DNA of 46,333 nt from Candidatus Nitrosopumilus sp. (GTDB taxonomy: Archaea > Thermoproteota > Nitrososphaeria > Nitrososphaerales > Nitrosopumilaceae). The DNA lies in NCBI GenBank assembly GCA_003702545.1, contig REGK01000004.1:1-46333 (forward strand), read 5' to 3'. Below, piece by piece: positions 1 through 8,878 of the stretch. Each line of letters starts with the position of its first letter. The stretch's first letter is position 1. Below the pieces are notes generated by a model. It saw only the letters and a list, made by a program, of their open reading frames with translations. It did not search any database and was not told where the DNA came from. The position numbers and the translations under genes were made by a program.

Positions 1-1
1 G

Positions 2-121
2 CCAGGTGCAGAACGTGATGAGGCAAAACGCGTACTGAAAAACAGAATGGATACTCTAATTGACAAGAACCTCAAACGAACACTTTACTCTGTATGCCGA
101 AGTCTTAAGATTCTAAACTAA
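2..121 (+). CDS. C-terminal fragment of an unidentified protein (5' truncated by window edge)
   Basis: Frame 2 open from the window edge to TAA at 119-121: PGAERDEAKRVLKNRMDTLIDKNLKRTLYSVCRSLKILN*. Confidence 0.5.
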   Translation, partial: PGAERDEAKRVLKNRMDTLIDKNLKRTLYSVCRSLKILN

Positions 122-143
122 TTCTAGGCACAAGTTCACAGTA

Positions 144-153
144 GTTTTATATT
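144..153 (+). promoter_or_regulatory. Probable TATA box of rpl12 (short or no leader)
   Basis: tttatatta about 28 nt upstream of the rpl12 ATG; spacing fits an archaeal TATA box with a near-leaderless transcript. Confidence 0.5.
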
Positions 154-177
154 ATCGACTCTGAAAATCTCGGTACA

Positions 178-492
178 ATGGAATATGTTTACGCTGCTTT
201 ACTTCTTCACAAGCTAGAAAAAGAAGTTAACGAGGCAAACGTCAGCTCAGTTGTCAAAGCATCTGGCGCTGAAGTTAATGAAGCCCAAGTTAAAGCACTA
301 GTTGCAGCCTTAGCCGATGTCAACATCGATGAGGCAGTTAAAGCCGCACCTGTCGCAGTTGCAGCAGCAGCCGCACCAGCAGCAGGCGGAGATGCATCAG
401 CTGGTGGTGAAGCAAAGGCCGAGGAAAAACCTAAAGAAGAAGGTAAAACCGAAGAAGCAGCCATGGAAGGATTATCTTCACTATTTGGCTAA
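178..492 (+). CDS. rpl12: 50S ribosomal protein L12/P1, archaeal type
   Basis: [31 protein letters not shown]-terminus, Ala-rich hinge, acidic tail ending EGLSSLFG. Confidence 0.97.
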   Translation: MEYVYAALLLHKLEKEVNEANVSSVVKASGAEVNEAQVKALVAALADVNIDEAVKAAPVAVAAAAAPAAGGDASAGGEAKAEEKPKEEGKTEEAAMEGLSSLFG

Positions 493-574
493 ACGAGTTT
501 ACTTTTCTCACAATCTATTTTTGATCTCCATTTTTATTAATTCTTAATTACCAATATCTCGATGTCTGCATTGA

Positions 575-1207
575 ATGGTAGATTTTTCTTTTGAACTTGG
601 ATCGTTTATCACCATTTTAGATTACTTGGGTACAATTGCATTTGCTGTTACTGGAGCTTCAAAGGCAATTGCACACAGAGCTGATATCTTTGGAATTATT
701 GTTTTGGCAACAGTTGTTGGTGTTGCAGGTGGAATAACTCGTGATGTTACATTTGGAATATTTCCTAATGCATTTTCAGATCCTATATACATTGGATTGA
801 CTGTTGCAGTTGGAATTACAATGTTCTTTTTGTATACAAAACTCAAAAAACGAATTGGTACTTGGCTAGTCTTTGATGCAGTTGGGTTGGGTGTGTTTTC
901 AATAATTGGCGCATCCATTGCATATCAGGTAGTTGGACTAGAATTTCTTCCAATGTTGTTAGCTGGTGTGATTACTGCAATTGGTGGTGGAATATTACGT
1001 GATGTGTTTGTAAGGGAAATCCCAATTGTCTTTGTAAAAGAAGTCTATGCTGTAGCTAGTGTGATTGGAATTGTGGTGTTTTATGCAACATTGTCTTTTG
1101 GTATAGATATTCAAATTGGATCCGTCATTGGAATATTGATTACAACTACCATCAGGCTACTTGCAATGAAATACAACTGGAATCTTCCAAAAGTAAAGGA
1201 AACTTGA
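575..1207 (+). CDS. TRIC-like/UPF0126 membrane protein (trimeric intracellular cation channel family)
   Basis: About 7 TM helices, two-repeat architecture with GxxxGGGxxRDV motifs (VGVAGGITRDVTFG, TAIGGGILRDVFV). Confidence 0.8.
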   Translation: MVDFSFELGSFITILDYLGTIAFAVTGASKAIAHRADIFGIIVLATVVGVAGGITRDVTFGIFPNAFSDPIYIGLTVAVGITMFFLYTKLKKRIGTWLVFDAVGLGVFSIIGASIAYQVVGLEFLPMLLAGVITAIGGGILRDVFVREIPIVFVKEVYAVASVIGIVVFYATLSFGIDIQIGSVIGILITTTIRLLAMKYNWNLPKVKET

Positions 1208-1271
1208 GGTAAAATTTTGGTCAAATAGGTTTTTACTGTTTACACGTGCAATTTTATTAACTTTAGAAATA

Positions 1272-1487
1272 TCATATCTTGAGTTTTCCTGAATCCAATC
1301 CTTTCTTTACAATCTCCAACAATTCCTCTACAGTGCAAATTCTCAATGACTCTGGTAATGATTCTACATCGAATGATTGGAATTTGTCAATCTTTTTTCT
1401 AACCAACATCTTTACAATTCCTGGTACATCATCTTCGAACTTTTGACTAATATGCTGTAGAATCTCATCTACTTCTTTTTTCTTCAT
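1272..1487 (-). CDS. Small hypothetical protein (71 aa)
   Basis: Intact ORF MKKKEVDEILQHISQKFEDDVPGIVKMLVRKKIDKFQ...; abuts the downstream membrane protein on the same strand. Confidence 0.6.
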   Translation of the reverse strand: MKKKEVDEILQHISQKFEDDVPGIVKMLVRKKIDKFQSFDVESLPESLRICTVEELLEIVKKGLDSGKLKI

Positions 1488-1488
1488 A

Positions 1489-2562
1489 CTAGTTTAGAGA
1501 GAATCTTAGTATTTTAGGTGCTAGGATAATTCCTACCACTCCTGAAACTATTCCTCCAGGAATTGTCATCATCCACTGGTTAAACACAACATCCCGTGAT
1601 GTTGGCAATACATCATATGGAAATACGCCGTTATACAGAATCACTTCTAAAAATGTCATAGACAACATTGGGAATCCAAATGCAAAGAACATAGAGCCTA
1701 TTAACCCACCTGCAATCTTTGGTGAATGTTTGGTGAAAATTTTTGATTCAAATTTTTTGTTGAAGATATAGTCTGCTGCAATGATACATGACATTGGTGC
1801 TAGATACCATGGAAGAAACTGTGTTAGGTTTTCTCCTGTAAATATTGTTGATGAAATACTCATTACAAAAAATACCAGTCCTGAAATACTAACCATTCCA
1901 AACTTTTTCATTACTTTTGATGCACACCAAAAGACTAGTGTTAGTGCAAGTGGAATGAATACAAAACTCAAAACAATTGCAACATGTGGATCAGGATTAA
2001 AGTCATGGGTCTCTCCTTCTGATACTGGTAATACGAAAAAGAAGATTAACCACATTGCACTAAACCAGAAAATTCCATAAGTTATGGGTAGTGCGGTGTT
2101 CATGAAGAGACTTTTTTCTTTCATATGAAAACTCATTCTTGAAAAACCAATCACTGTTCCAGTAAGAACACTAAGCATCCCAAGTGCAAGTATCATGTGT
2201 GTTGGACTTAGTAGTCCATCTAACCCAAATGATTCATGCCACAAAAAGTCTCCTGGTCCTGCAATTACCTGAACACTTACACCAATGATTATCAGTTTTA
2301 GCCCTGTTGCCAATGATTCAGAACGAATATCTTTTCTTTTTTTGTAAACTATGGCTGCAATTATTGAACCAATAACATTTACTCCGACCCCAAAGTACAA
2401 CATTGTATGAGATGGTGTAAAAAAGGAATCTGGTATTCTTTGCAAGTGAGATGAAATGTCCCAGCTTGCACCCCACATCGCAATGGTTGTTCCAATTAAT
2501 GTGATTAGAAAAATGACTGATGGGATGGCAGTCTTTGATCTTTGTTTAACTTGAGTTGTCAT
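1489..2562 (-). CDS. Polytopic membrane protein of unknown function
   Basis: 357 aa with multiple hydrophobic helices; no family recognised. Confidence 0.75.
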   Translation of the reverse strand: MTTQVKQRSKTAIPSVIFLITLIGTTIAMWGASWDISSHLQRIPDSFFTPSHTMLYFGVGVNVIGSIIAAIVYKKRKDIRSESLATGLKLIIIGVSVQVIAGPGDFLWHESFGLDGLLSPTHMILALGMLSVLTGTVIGFSRMSFHMKEKSLFMNTALPITYGIFWFSAMWLIFFFVLPVSEGETHDFNPDPHVAIVLSFVFIPLALTLVFWCASKVMKKFGMVSISGLVFFVMSISSTIFTGENLTQFLPWYLAPMSCIIAADYIFNKKFESKIFTKHSPKIAGGLIGSMFFAFGFPMLSMTFLEVILYNGVFPYDVLPTSRDVVFNQWMMTIPGGIVSGVVGIILAPKILRFSLN

Positions 2563-2633
2563 TGATCTGAGAGACTATGGGATATTCATAAAGGATTCTT
2601 ATTTTTTGATGATTGGCACATCTAATAGAATGA

Positions 2634-3500
2634 CTATGCTGGGGTGTAGTCTTTTGCTTGGCCTGCAACTGCTCTTGCTTGAGCATCTGCTTTTTGTAAG
2701 ATTTGCTCCTTTGTCTCATCAGTCATGTAACCTGATTCAACAGATACAGAACGTGCTGACTGTGCTGCTTTTGCCAAGATTTGTTCAATGTTGTCTGGTG
2801 TTACATATGCTGCCTCGATAGATAGTGAAATTGCTTCTTGATGTGCTTGTGCAAATTCATCTCTTACCTTATCAACATCAATTATCATCTCTTCTTCAAC
2901 ATACTTGAGTCCCTCCTCAAGTGCTGTGAATAATGTAATTCCAGCCTCGACTGGTTTAATATCTAATTTACCTAAAATTGCTGCAAGTTTCTCATTGATT
3001 GCCTCACCTTTTTTGACTGGTGTGGAATCCTTTGCAATCCATATTGTACCTTGGTCAATCTTGGTTGGGATTCCAGCCTCTTTGAATTCTGTGAGCATTG
3101 GTCCTGGTGCAATACCTGTGTTTTTTTCTTCAACTACGACATCAATACTTGCAATGTCTCCTCCTCTTGCCATCATCATGATTTTGTTCTTTGCCAAGAG
3201 TACGTTAAGCTTGAATGGTGACATGTTTGTAAACATGAGCATTACCTGTCCTTTGAATTCCCCAATCATGTCTTTGATTCCTGGAACCTCCAAATTCTCT
3301 AATGCTTTTTGTGCAACTTTGTCTTTAACACTGAAAAATTCTACATCACCTTTGAGAGTTTTTCTTAAAGGTAGTATCTGAGTAGAACGTACCTTGTTCA
3401 TTTTGATAATTGCCATTACTTTGTATTTTTTTGGAAGCTCTTGTAATTGCTGATACATCTGAGCTTTTCTTTTAGGATAAGTAGTTCTATTTTCATGCAA
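2634..3500 (-). CDS. rpl10: 50S ribosomal protein L10/P0, lacking the usual acidic C-terminal tail
   Basis: TYPKRKAQMYQQLQELPKKYKVMAIIKMNKVRSTQILPLRKTLKGDVEF, L10 fold; overlaps the rpl1 end by 8 nt. Confidence 0.95.
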   Translation of the reverse strand: MHENRTTYPKRKAQMYQQLQELPKKYKVMAIIKMNKVRSTQILPLRKTLKGDVEFFSVKDKVAQKALENLEVPGIKDMIGEFKGQVMLMFTNMSPFKLNVLLAKNKIMMMARGGDIASIDVVVEEKNTGIAPGPMLTEFKEAGIPTKIDQGTIWIAKDSTPVKKGEAINEKLAAILGKLDIKPVEAGITLFTALEEGLKYVEEEMIIDVDKVRDEFAQAHQEAISLSIEAAYVTPDNIEQILAKAAQSARSVSVESGYMTDETKEQILQKADAQARAVAGQAKDYTPA

Positions 3501-4164
3501 ACTTCTTCTTAACCTCTTGTACTTGTTTGATTGGCTTTCCCATCGTAGTTTTGATCATGACTTTTTTTATGTTCTTTTCACCATTTGGTAATTTCTTTTC
3601 AATTGCACTTAGTACTGCATGTGCATTTACTGCCAAATCTGCATCCTCCATTGTTTCATCTCCAATCTTACATGAAACAGAAAGTGATGCTCTTGTTCTA
3701 ACTTTAATTGATGATCTAAATCTTGACAAAAATGCTTCAATAGGTGCATTAAACGGAACTGGTGTAGGCATTTTTCCTCTAGGGCCTAAAAGTTGACCCA
3801 AAGTTTTACCAACTGTTGGCATGATTTGTGTATCTGCCAAAAAGAAATCATATTTGTTGATGAATTTTCTAGACTCTCTCTTGTTTGCTCCAAACTTGTC
3901 TAGTTCTTCATTTCCGATAACAGAATCTGCATTTGCTGCTTTTGCTTTTGTTCCCATGTCACCTGTTGCAATCACACATACTGTTGCAGGAGAACTGGTC
4001 TTTGGAAGCTGAACGACTTCGTTGAGTGCAAACCCTTTCTTGACATCAATATCTTTGAAATTGACAATCAACTCTACTGACTGCTTGAATTTTTTTGCTT
4101 TAGTTGCAGTCTTTGCCTCTTTAGCCATATCAGCTAGCTCTGCCTCTGTAATCATTACGAACAT
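3493..4164 (-). CDS. rpl1: 50S ribosomal protein L1
   Basis: KQSVELIVNFKDIDVKKGFALNEVVQLP; LGQLLGPRGKMPTPVP signature. Confidence 0.97.
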   Translation of the reverse strand: MFVMITEAELADMAKEAKTATKAKKFKQSVELIVNFKDIDVKKGFALNEVVQLPKTSSPATVCVIATGDMGTKAKAANADSVIGNEELDKFGANKRESRKFINKYDFFLADTQIMPTVGKTLGQLLGPRGKMPTPVPFNAPIEAFLSRFRSSIKVRTRASLSVSCKIGDETMEDADLAVNAHAVLSAIEKKLPNGEKNIKKVMIKTTMGKPIKQVQEVKKKFA

Positions 4165-4322
4165 TTTCGAGAAAGCCTACTTAAAATCGTTTAGAGGCAG
4201 GGATTTTGTTGATAAAGATTATTTTAAAAAATTTCATTTTTTACCCAAAATAATTGAAAATCCACATCATATTTGTCTCAAAACCTACATATATTAAATC
4301 ACAACGAGAATTTTCGAATACC

Positions 4323-4784
4323 TTGCATAGATTTGATGAACTTGATATGAAATTACTCTTTGAATTAACAAAAGATGGCTCGATCTCAGTTCCAATACTC
4401 TCAAAGAAACTAGGAATCAACGCATCTGTGCTTTATAGTAGAATCAAGAGACTGGTTAAAAAGAAACTGATAAAGAAATTCACCGTCGAAATTGATGACT
4501 CTTTGCTCGGAATCGGAGTAAAGGCAAACGTTGGAATTAACAGAGATCCCAAGTTTAAAGATGACATTCACAAAAAATTCATGGAAACCCCTGAAGTCGT
4601 ATCAATTTCAGAGGTCACTGGAAGATTTGATATCATGATTCAGGTATACTCAAAGAATCTAGAATCCCTTCATGCAGTAGTTATTGAGAAGATTGGAAAA
4701 ATTGAAGGTATCCAAAACACTGAAACCTTTGTAGAATTACAAAAGACTGACAAAGATCCAGTATATCTTAATGAATTGACATAA
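4323..4784 (+). CDS. Lrp/AsnC family transcriptional regulator
   Basis: N-terminal HTH (KLLFELTKDGSISVPILSKKLGINASVLYSRIKRLVKKKLIKKFTVEID) plus RAM-like domain. Likely TTG start at 4323 (ATG at 4347 is possible). Confidence 0.9.
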   Translation: MHRFDELDMKLLFELTKDGSISVPILSKKLGINASVLYSRIKRLVKKKLIKKFTVEIDDSLLGIGVKANVGINRDPKFKDDIHKKFMETPEVVSISEVTGRFDIMIQVYSKNLESLHAVVIEKIGKIEGIQNTETFVELQKTDKDPVYLNELT

Positions 4785-4827
4785 TTAATACATCATCTAT
4801 TAATAATCAAATAAACTAGGAATCATA

Positions 4828-4932
4828 ATGTCTGAAGATAAACAAATTTTCTATTGTGAGTTATCAAACAAGAAGAGAAAAGAACAATACGGAATTGATA
4901 CTGCACAAGAAAAATCTGAAAAACCACACTAA
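4828..4932 (+). CDS. Microprotein (34 aa), hypothetical
   Basis: ATG..TAA: MSEDKQIFYCELSNKKRKEQYGIDTAQEKSEKPH; not in supplied ORF track. Confidence 0.5.
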   Translation: MSEDKQIFYCELSNKKRKEQYGIDTAQEKSEKPH

Positions 4933-4978
4933 ATCCGAAATTATCAATGCTTAAGTCTTTAACATGTGTTGTAGATTC

Positions 4979-5104
4979 ATGGGTGAGGCTAAACTTTACA
5001 CTTGTAAAAATTGCGGTGCCGAATTCCCTTCAAGTGAGGTTCGGCTGTATTGTAAGGTTTGCAAATCAAATTTAGATAAAACCGGCCAACTCCCTAAACT
5101 CTAA
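4979..5104 (+). CDS. Zinc-ribbon microprotein (41 aa)
   Basis: MGEAKLYTCKNCGAEFPSSEVRLYCKVCKSNLDKTGQLPKL with CxxC...CxxC. Confidence 0.7.
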   Translation: MGEAKLYTCKNCGAEFPSSEVRLYCKVCKSNLDKTGQLPKL

Positions 5105-5137
5105 ATTCATAAGTTCCAACTCTTTGAATTATTCTAA

Positions 5138-5248
5138 ATGGACAAACGTGATGCTGCCTTTCTAATAGGAATCCTTGGAGGTACAGGAACTGCTGTAGGA
5201 ATTGTAGTTCTTTTGGCAAATGGCTTTATCAAAAATCCATTTATCTAG
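5138..5248 (+). CDS. Single-TM microprotein (36 aa)
   Basis: MDKRDAAFLIGILGGTGTAVGIVVLLANGFIKNPFI. Confidence 0.55.
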   Translation: MDKRDAAFLIGILGGTGTAVGIVVLLANGFIKNPFI

Positions 5249-5268
5249 ATACATCTTTTAGAAATTTC

Positions 5269-5409
5269 ATGAAAACAGAAAATGAAGTTGCAGAATACCG
5301 AAAAACTATCGAACAAAAATTGGTAAATGCCGAATCTATGGATGCAATGAAGTACTATCAAGGAGTTCTTAGAGCGCTTGAATGGGTAGTTACAGGAAAC
5401 GATGTTTAG
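5269..5409 (+). CDS. Small hypothetical protein (46 aa)
   Basis: MKTENEVAEYRKTIEQKLVNAESMDAMKYYQGVLRALEWVVTGNDV. Confidence 0.55.
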   Translation: MKTENEVAEYRKTIEQKLVNAESMDAMKYYQGVLRALEWVVTGNDV

Positions 5410-5438
5410 GTTTTATACACAAAATCTGTAACTGTATC

Positions 5439-5627
5439 ATGAATTGTATTGTCTGCTCAAAGAAAAAAGAGGACTATGCGGTCTGGAGCAACAAGATAGT
5501 AATCTCTGCAACTTATGATTCTAAAGTTCAGGATCATGCTGTGATTAGAAAATTATCTGATCATGATGTCGTTTGTCATGATTGTATGCAGAAAATTTTA
5601 GATGATGTAGATAAAACTCGAGTCTAA
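5439..5627 (+). CDS. Small CxxC-containing protein (62 aa from inner ATG)
   Basis: MNCIVCSKKKEDYAVWSNKIVISATYDSKVQDHAVIRKLSDHDVVCHDCMQKILDDVDKTRV; CxxC...CxxC. The track start at 5382 is also open. Confidence 0.6.
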   Translation: MNCIVCSKKKEDYAVWSNKIVISATYDSKVQDHAVIRKLSDHDVVCHDCMQKILDDVDKTRV

Positions 5628-6107
5628 TTATTGGAATTTCTCATCCCATTTACCTTCGTTGATTTCTGCTGTAATTTCTTTTGGAGTTTTTCCTTCTACT
5701 TTGACTCCTAAAGCAAGGCATGTGCCAACGATAGTTTTTGCAACTGATTTTAGTGAGGATGCATAAGAATTGTCTAATTTAGTATTTGCAACTTTAACAA
5801 CTGCATCCATTGTAACATCTCCTGCCCATTCAGTTCCAGAAGCACCAGAACCTTTTTGAATTCCTGCTTCTTTCATAATAAGCGCAGCTGCTGATGGGAT
5901 ACCAATTTCAATCTCATACTTTTTTGTGTCGCTATCAACAATAACGGTGACTGGAACTTTCATTCCTTCAAAATCTTTTGTTTTATCGTTAATTGCATTG
6001 ATAACTTCCATGATGTTAACGCCAAGTGGACCTAGTGCTGGACCTAAAGGTGGACCTGCTGATGCCCCTCCTCCTGTTACTAGTGATGAAATTTTTTGTT
6101 CTCCCAT
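5628..6107 (-). CDS. rpl11: 50S ribosomal protein L11
   Basis: VTGGGASAGPPLGPALGPLGVNIMEVINAINDKTKDFEGMKVPV. Confidence 0.98.
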   Translation of the reverse strand: MGEQKISSLVTGGGASAGPPLGPALGPLGVNIMEVINAINDKTKDFEGMKVPVTVIVDSDTKKYEIEIGIPSAAALIMKEAGIQKGSGASGTEWAGDVTMDAVVKVANTKLDNSYASSLKSVAKTIVGTCLALGVKVEGKTPKEITAEINEGKWDEKFQ

Positions 6108-6141
6108 ATTTTATCGCCTCAAAATGAAAATTTAATCCTTC

Positions 6142-6600
6142 CTAACCCTCAGTTGATAGTTTTAGATAGTTTGCGTCGACTGTTACTGGTAGTTGGTATG
6201 ATGCATCAAGCAACACAACTGTAGCTTCTTCCTTATCTGAATCGATTCTGGTGATTGTTGCCTTCATTCCCTTAAATGGACCACCAGTAATTTCTACGAC
6301 ATTGTCTACTGCTAATGTTGATACAGTTGATTTCTTTACCAAATATCCTTCAATATCTTTGAATTCTAACTCTCCTCTTAATTGACCTCGAATATGTCTT
6401 ACACCGTCTACTGCCATGTATGCATCACTTGGATTTAGTGCTTCAATGACAACATACCCTTTTAGATCACTTACCCAAAATACTGATTGAACGTTGATTT
6501 GATTACTGTTGGCCTTTTGTTCTAATAATTTCATAACCATTTTTTCTTGCCCACCAGTCGTTCTAATTGCAAACAAATGTGATTTTACTTCTTCAGACAT
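6142..6600 (-). CDS. spt5: Transcription elongation factor Spt5/NusG (NGN + KOW)
   Basis: AIRTTGGQEKMVMKLLEQKA...; KOW VVEITGGPFKGMKATITRID. Confidence 0.95.
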   Translation of the reverse strand: MSEEVKSHLFAIRTTGGQEKMVMKLLEQKANSNQINVQSVFWVSDLKGYVVIEALNPSDAYMAVDGVRHIRGQLRGELEFKDIEGYLVKKSTVSTLAVDNVVEITGGPFKGMKATITRIDSDKEEATVVLLDASYQLPVTVDANYLKLSTEG

Positions 6601-6602
6601 TT

Positions 6603-6776
6603 TTACCTACCAAATGTGATTACCGAAAAGACAAATTGAATGATAAATCCGATAATACCGACTCCTCCAATACCTAATAGTACTAGTCTAAGATGTTGTT
6701 TATACTCCTCTTTGTCTGGCTTTTTTGCCATTTTCAAAGTATTTGCCATATCCTTCAATCTCTGCTTCGGGTTCAT
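6603..6776 (-). CDS. secE: Preprotein translocase SecE/Sec61-gamma subunit (57 aa)
   Basis: Reverse-strand MNPKQRLKDMANTLKMAKKPDKEEYKQHLRLVLLGIGGVGIIGFIIQFVFSVITFGR*; single TM and canonical position next to spt5-rpl11. Missing from ORF track because it is under 60 aa. Confidence 0.93.
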   Translation of the reverse strand: MNPKQRLKDMANTLKMAKKPDKEEYKQHLRLVLLGIGGVGIIGFIIQFVFSVITFGR

Positions 6777-6815
6777 TGGTGGAAATTAATAGGGTCTCCT
6801 TATATCTCTTATTTC

Positions 6816-7592
6816 ATGGAGCTACTAGTTGCATACGCTGATGATCCAGCTGGTCACAATATGGCAAAATTTCTTTCAAAAGATATGACTCAAGATGGAG
6901 ATATGTTTCGGGGAAAATATTATGATTTGGTGATTATTCCAACTCCTGCAATCTCTGCAGATTGGTTGGAAGAAAAATATGATTATGATGGATTTGTATT
7001 TTTATCAAAACATGCAGCTGAATCAGGAGTCCTTGCACTTACTTGTCATAGCACTGGAAATTTCTCAGAGGCAAAATTTGGTGGAAAGAACCGACAAGTA
7101 GCAATTCCACATCCTGACTTGCAGAAAAAATATCTCCAAACTTTACGTGATCATCAATCTGATTTTCAAGAATTTGATATTACCATAGAGGCAACACATC
7201 ATGGACCAACTGATCTCAAAAAACCTACCATCTTCATAGAGATTGGAACAACTGAAAAACAGTGGACTGATGAAGATCTATGTCATCGGGTTGCAAAACT
7301 GGTTCATGAGGTAATGTCGAATGAGATTCCAGAAAATCCTATTGCACTTTGTTTTGGTGGAACTCATTATCCTACAAAGTTTACAGAACAACTACTTGAT
7401 GGCAAGTATGCACTTGGAACCGTAACTCCAAAACATGCCCTTGATAATCTTGATGAAGAATTGTTCTCCCATATTGTTAAACAAAATAATATGGCAAAGT
7501 TTGCTCTCCTGGATTGGAATGGGCTGGGACCAAACAAGCAAAAAGTTCTTGATCTTCTAAAGTCTACAGAACTTGAGGTAGTCAAACTTTGA
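6816..7592 (+). CDS. dtdA: D-aminoacyl-tRNA deacylase (DtdA/GEK1 family)
   Basis: MELLVAYADDPAGHNMAKFL...; ALTCHSTGN; IEATHHGPTDLKKPTIFIEIGTTEKQW; CFGGTHYPTKFT. Confidence 0.92.
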   Translation: MELLVAYADDPAGHNMAKFLSKDMTQDGDMFRGKYYDLVIIPTPAISADWLEEKYDYDGFVFLSKHAAESGVLALTCHSTGNFSEAKFGGKNRQVAIPHPDLQKKYLQTLRDHQSDFQEFDITIEATHHGPTDLKKPTIFIEIGTTEKQWTDEDLCHRVAKLVHEVMSNEIPENPIALCFGGTHYPTKFTEQLLDGKYALGTVTPKHALDNLDEELFSHIVKQNNMAKFALLDWNGLGPNKQKVLDLLKSTELEVVKL

Positions 7593-7888
7593 ATCTTGAA
7601 AAAAAGATTTACAAAAAATTACTCCAGGTTCCTAAAGGTCAAATTACAACTTATGGCGAACTTGCAAAGGCTGTTGGTCTAAAGAATGGACAAAGAGTAG
7701 TTGGAAGAATTATGAACAAGAACCCATACCCTGTAATCATTCCGTGTCATAGAGTTGTAATGTCTAATGGTAAGGTTGGCGGATATGCATATGGTGAGCA
7801 CATAAAAACAAAGATGCTAAATGATGAAGGTATCAAAATTGAAAATGGTAAAATTCTAGATTGGAAAAAAACTATTTTCAGATTCTAA
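7589..7888 (+). CDS. ogt: Methylated-DNA--protein-cysteine methyltransferase domain protein
   Basis: VPKGQITTYGELAKAVGLKNGQRVVGRIMNKNPYPVIIPCHRVVMSNGKVGGYAYG with PCHRV active site; TTG start overlaps the dtdA stop. Confidence 0.93.
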   Translation: MNLEKKIYKKLLQVPKGQITTYGELAKAVGLKNGQRVVGRIMNKNPYPVIIPCHRVVMSNGKVGGYAYGEHIKTKMLNDEGIKIENGKILDWKKTIFRF

Positions 7889-8346
7889 TTCTTTCTTTTT
7901 GCGACAATTTCTTCCATTAATTGTCTCAAGTGAGCCTTGTTTCTGACTGTATTTCCACCTACTTTTTTGTAGAGTGCCCAAAATTCTGGATTGGTTAATT
8001 CCTTTCTGTCTTTTGCAATCTTTAGAAGTCTTCTAAGTGAGCGGACCTTTGCAACATAGACTTCTTTTTTACCGACACGTGCACCTTTACGTCCTTGTTT
8101 TGAACCTTGTTTGGTACCTCTCTTGTTTCTCTGAGCTTTCTTTGTTTGTGCTCTTCCTCTAGATGTTCCGGTAAATGAATCGATTCTGATTGTATTAGCT
8201 GTAATTAGACTCCGGATATTTTCTCTTGTGATTGCATCGGCTACATCAGTAAGATGATCTGTGTCAAACTTTATTCTATGAATGCCAACACCAGTTACTC
8301 TGGATGCTAGTCTTTTCTTAGCTTTAAGATTTACTACCACTTGCAC
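7885..8346 (-). CDS. rpl19e: 50S ribosomal protein L19e
   Basis: NLKAKKRLASRVTGVGIHRIKFD; RGRAQTKKAQRNKRGTKQGSKQGRKGARVGKKEVYVAKVRSLRR. GTG start (8346 or 8340). Confidence 0.95.
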   Translation of the reverse strand: MQVVVNLKAKKRLASRVTGVGIHRIKFDTDHLTDVADAITRENIRSLITANTIRIDSFTGTSRGRAQTKKAQRNKRGTKQGSKQGRKGARVGKKEVYVAKVRSLRRLLKIAKDRKELTNPEFWALYKKVGGNTVRNKAHLRQLMEEIVAKRKN

Positions 8347-8728
8347 TCACTCTCGCATTGAAAATTTTGAATTTCTGTTCGATTGCTTTTGTAACAATCT
8401 CTTTTCTCTTTCTTGTACCTACACTGTGACCTAATCTGACTCCATCTTTCTTTGGGTCAAGTTTTGCCAAATCATCTAAATTGTAAACTAAGTTATCTGT
8501 AAATCCTGAAGGATGTAGCCCTCTTGCATCTTTTGGTCCTCCAAATCCAACTTTTACTAGCCCTGGACGACCTCTACTCCATTGTTTTCTCTGATGATGA
8601 TCAATACCTTTTGGTTTTCTCCAACCAGTTTGAAGTCTAACATAACGCCAGCTCTCTGGTCTTTCAAAATCAGGATTATGTTCTTTGATCTCCTGTCTCT
8701 TTGCAATCTTGTCCTTATTAATCGGCAT
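8324..8728 (-). CDS. rpl32e: 50S ribosomal protein L32e
   Basis: ERPESWRYVRLQTGWRKPKGIDHHQRKQWSRGRPGLVKVGFGGPKDARGLHPSG; ATG at 8728 preferred to track start 8962. Confidence 0.93.
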   Translation of the reverse strand: MPINKDKIAKRQEIKEHNPDFERPESWRYVRLQTGWRKPKGIDHHQRKQWSRGRPGLVKVGFGGPKDARGLHPSGFTDNLVYNLDDLAKLDPKKDGVRLGHSVGTRKRKEIVTKAIEQKFKIFNARVSASGSKS

Positions 8729-8878
8729 CAGTTTGACTCTTGAATTTTGGAATAAATACGTTCCTAGATGGTAAAAATCATTTGAATTGGTAAGAGATAA
8801 TAAGGAAATGGAAGGCGGATCGAAATATCTCATGAACAAGCCTGGGATTAATGACATTATTTTTGGAGGCGTAACTCT

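Noticed and set aside
207-464. Minus-strand ORF antisense to rpl12
   Set aside because: Shadow ORF with Ala/Ser-rich low-complexity translation opposite a clear ribosomal protein gene.
2606-2821. Plus-strand ORFs opposite rpl10/rpl1 (2606-2821, 2905-3381, 3527-3796, 3821-4012)
   Set aside because: All antisense to well-identified ribosomal genes, with no family signature.
6693-6815. N-terminal extension of DtdA in the track (MLFILLFVWLFCHF...)
   Set aside because: It is antisense to secE, and DtdA homology starts at MELLVAYADD (6816).
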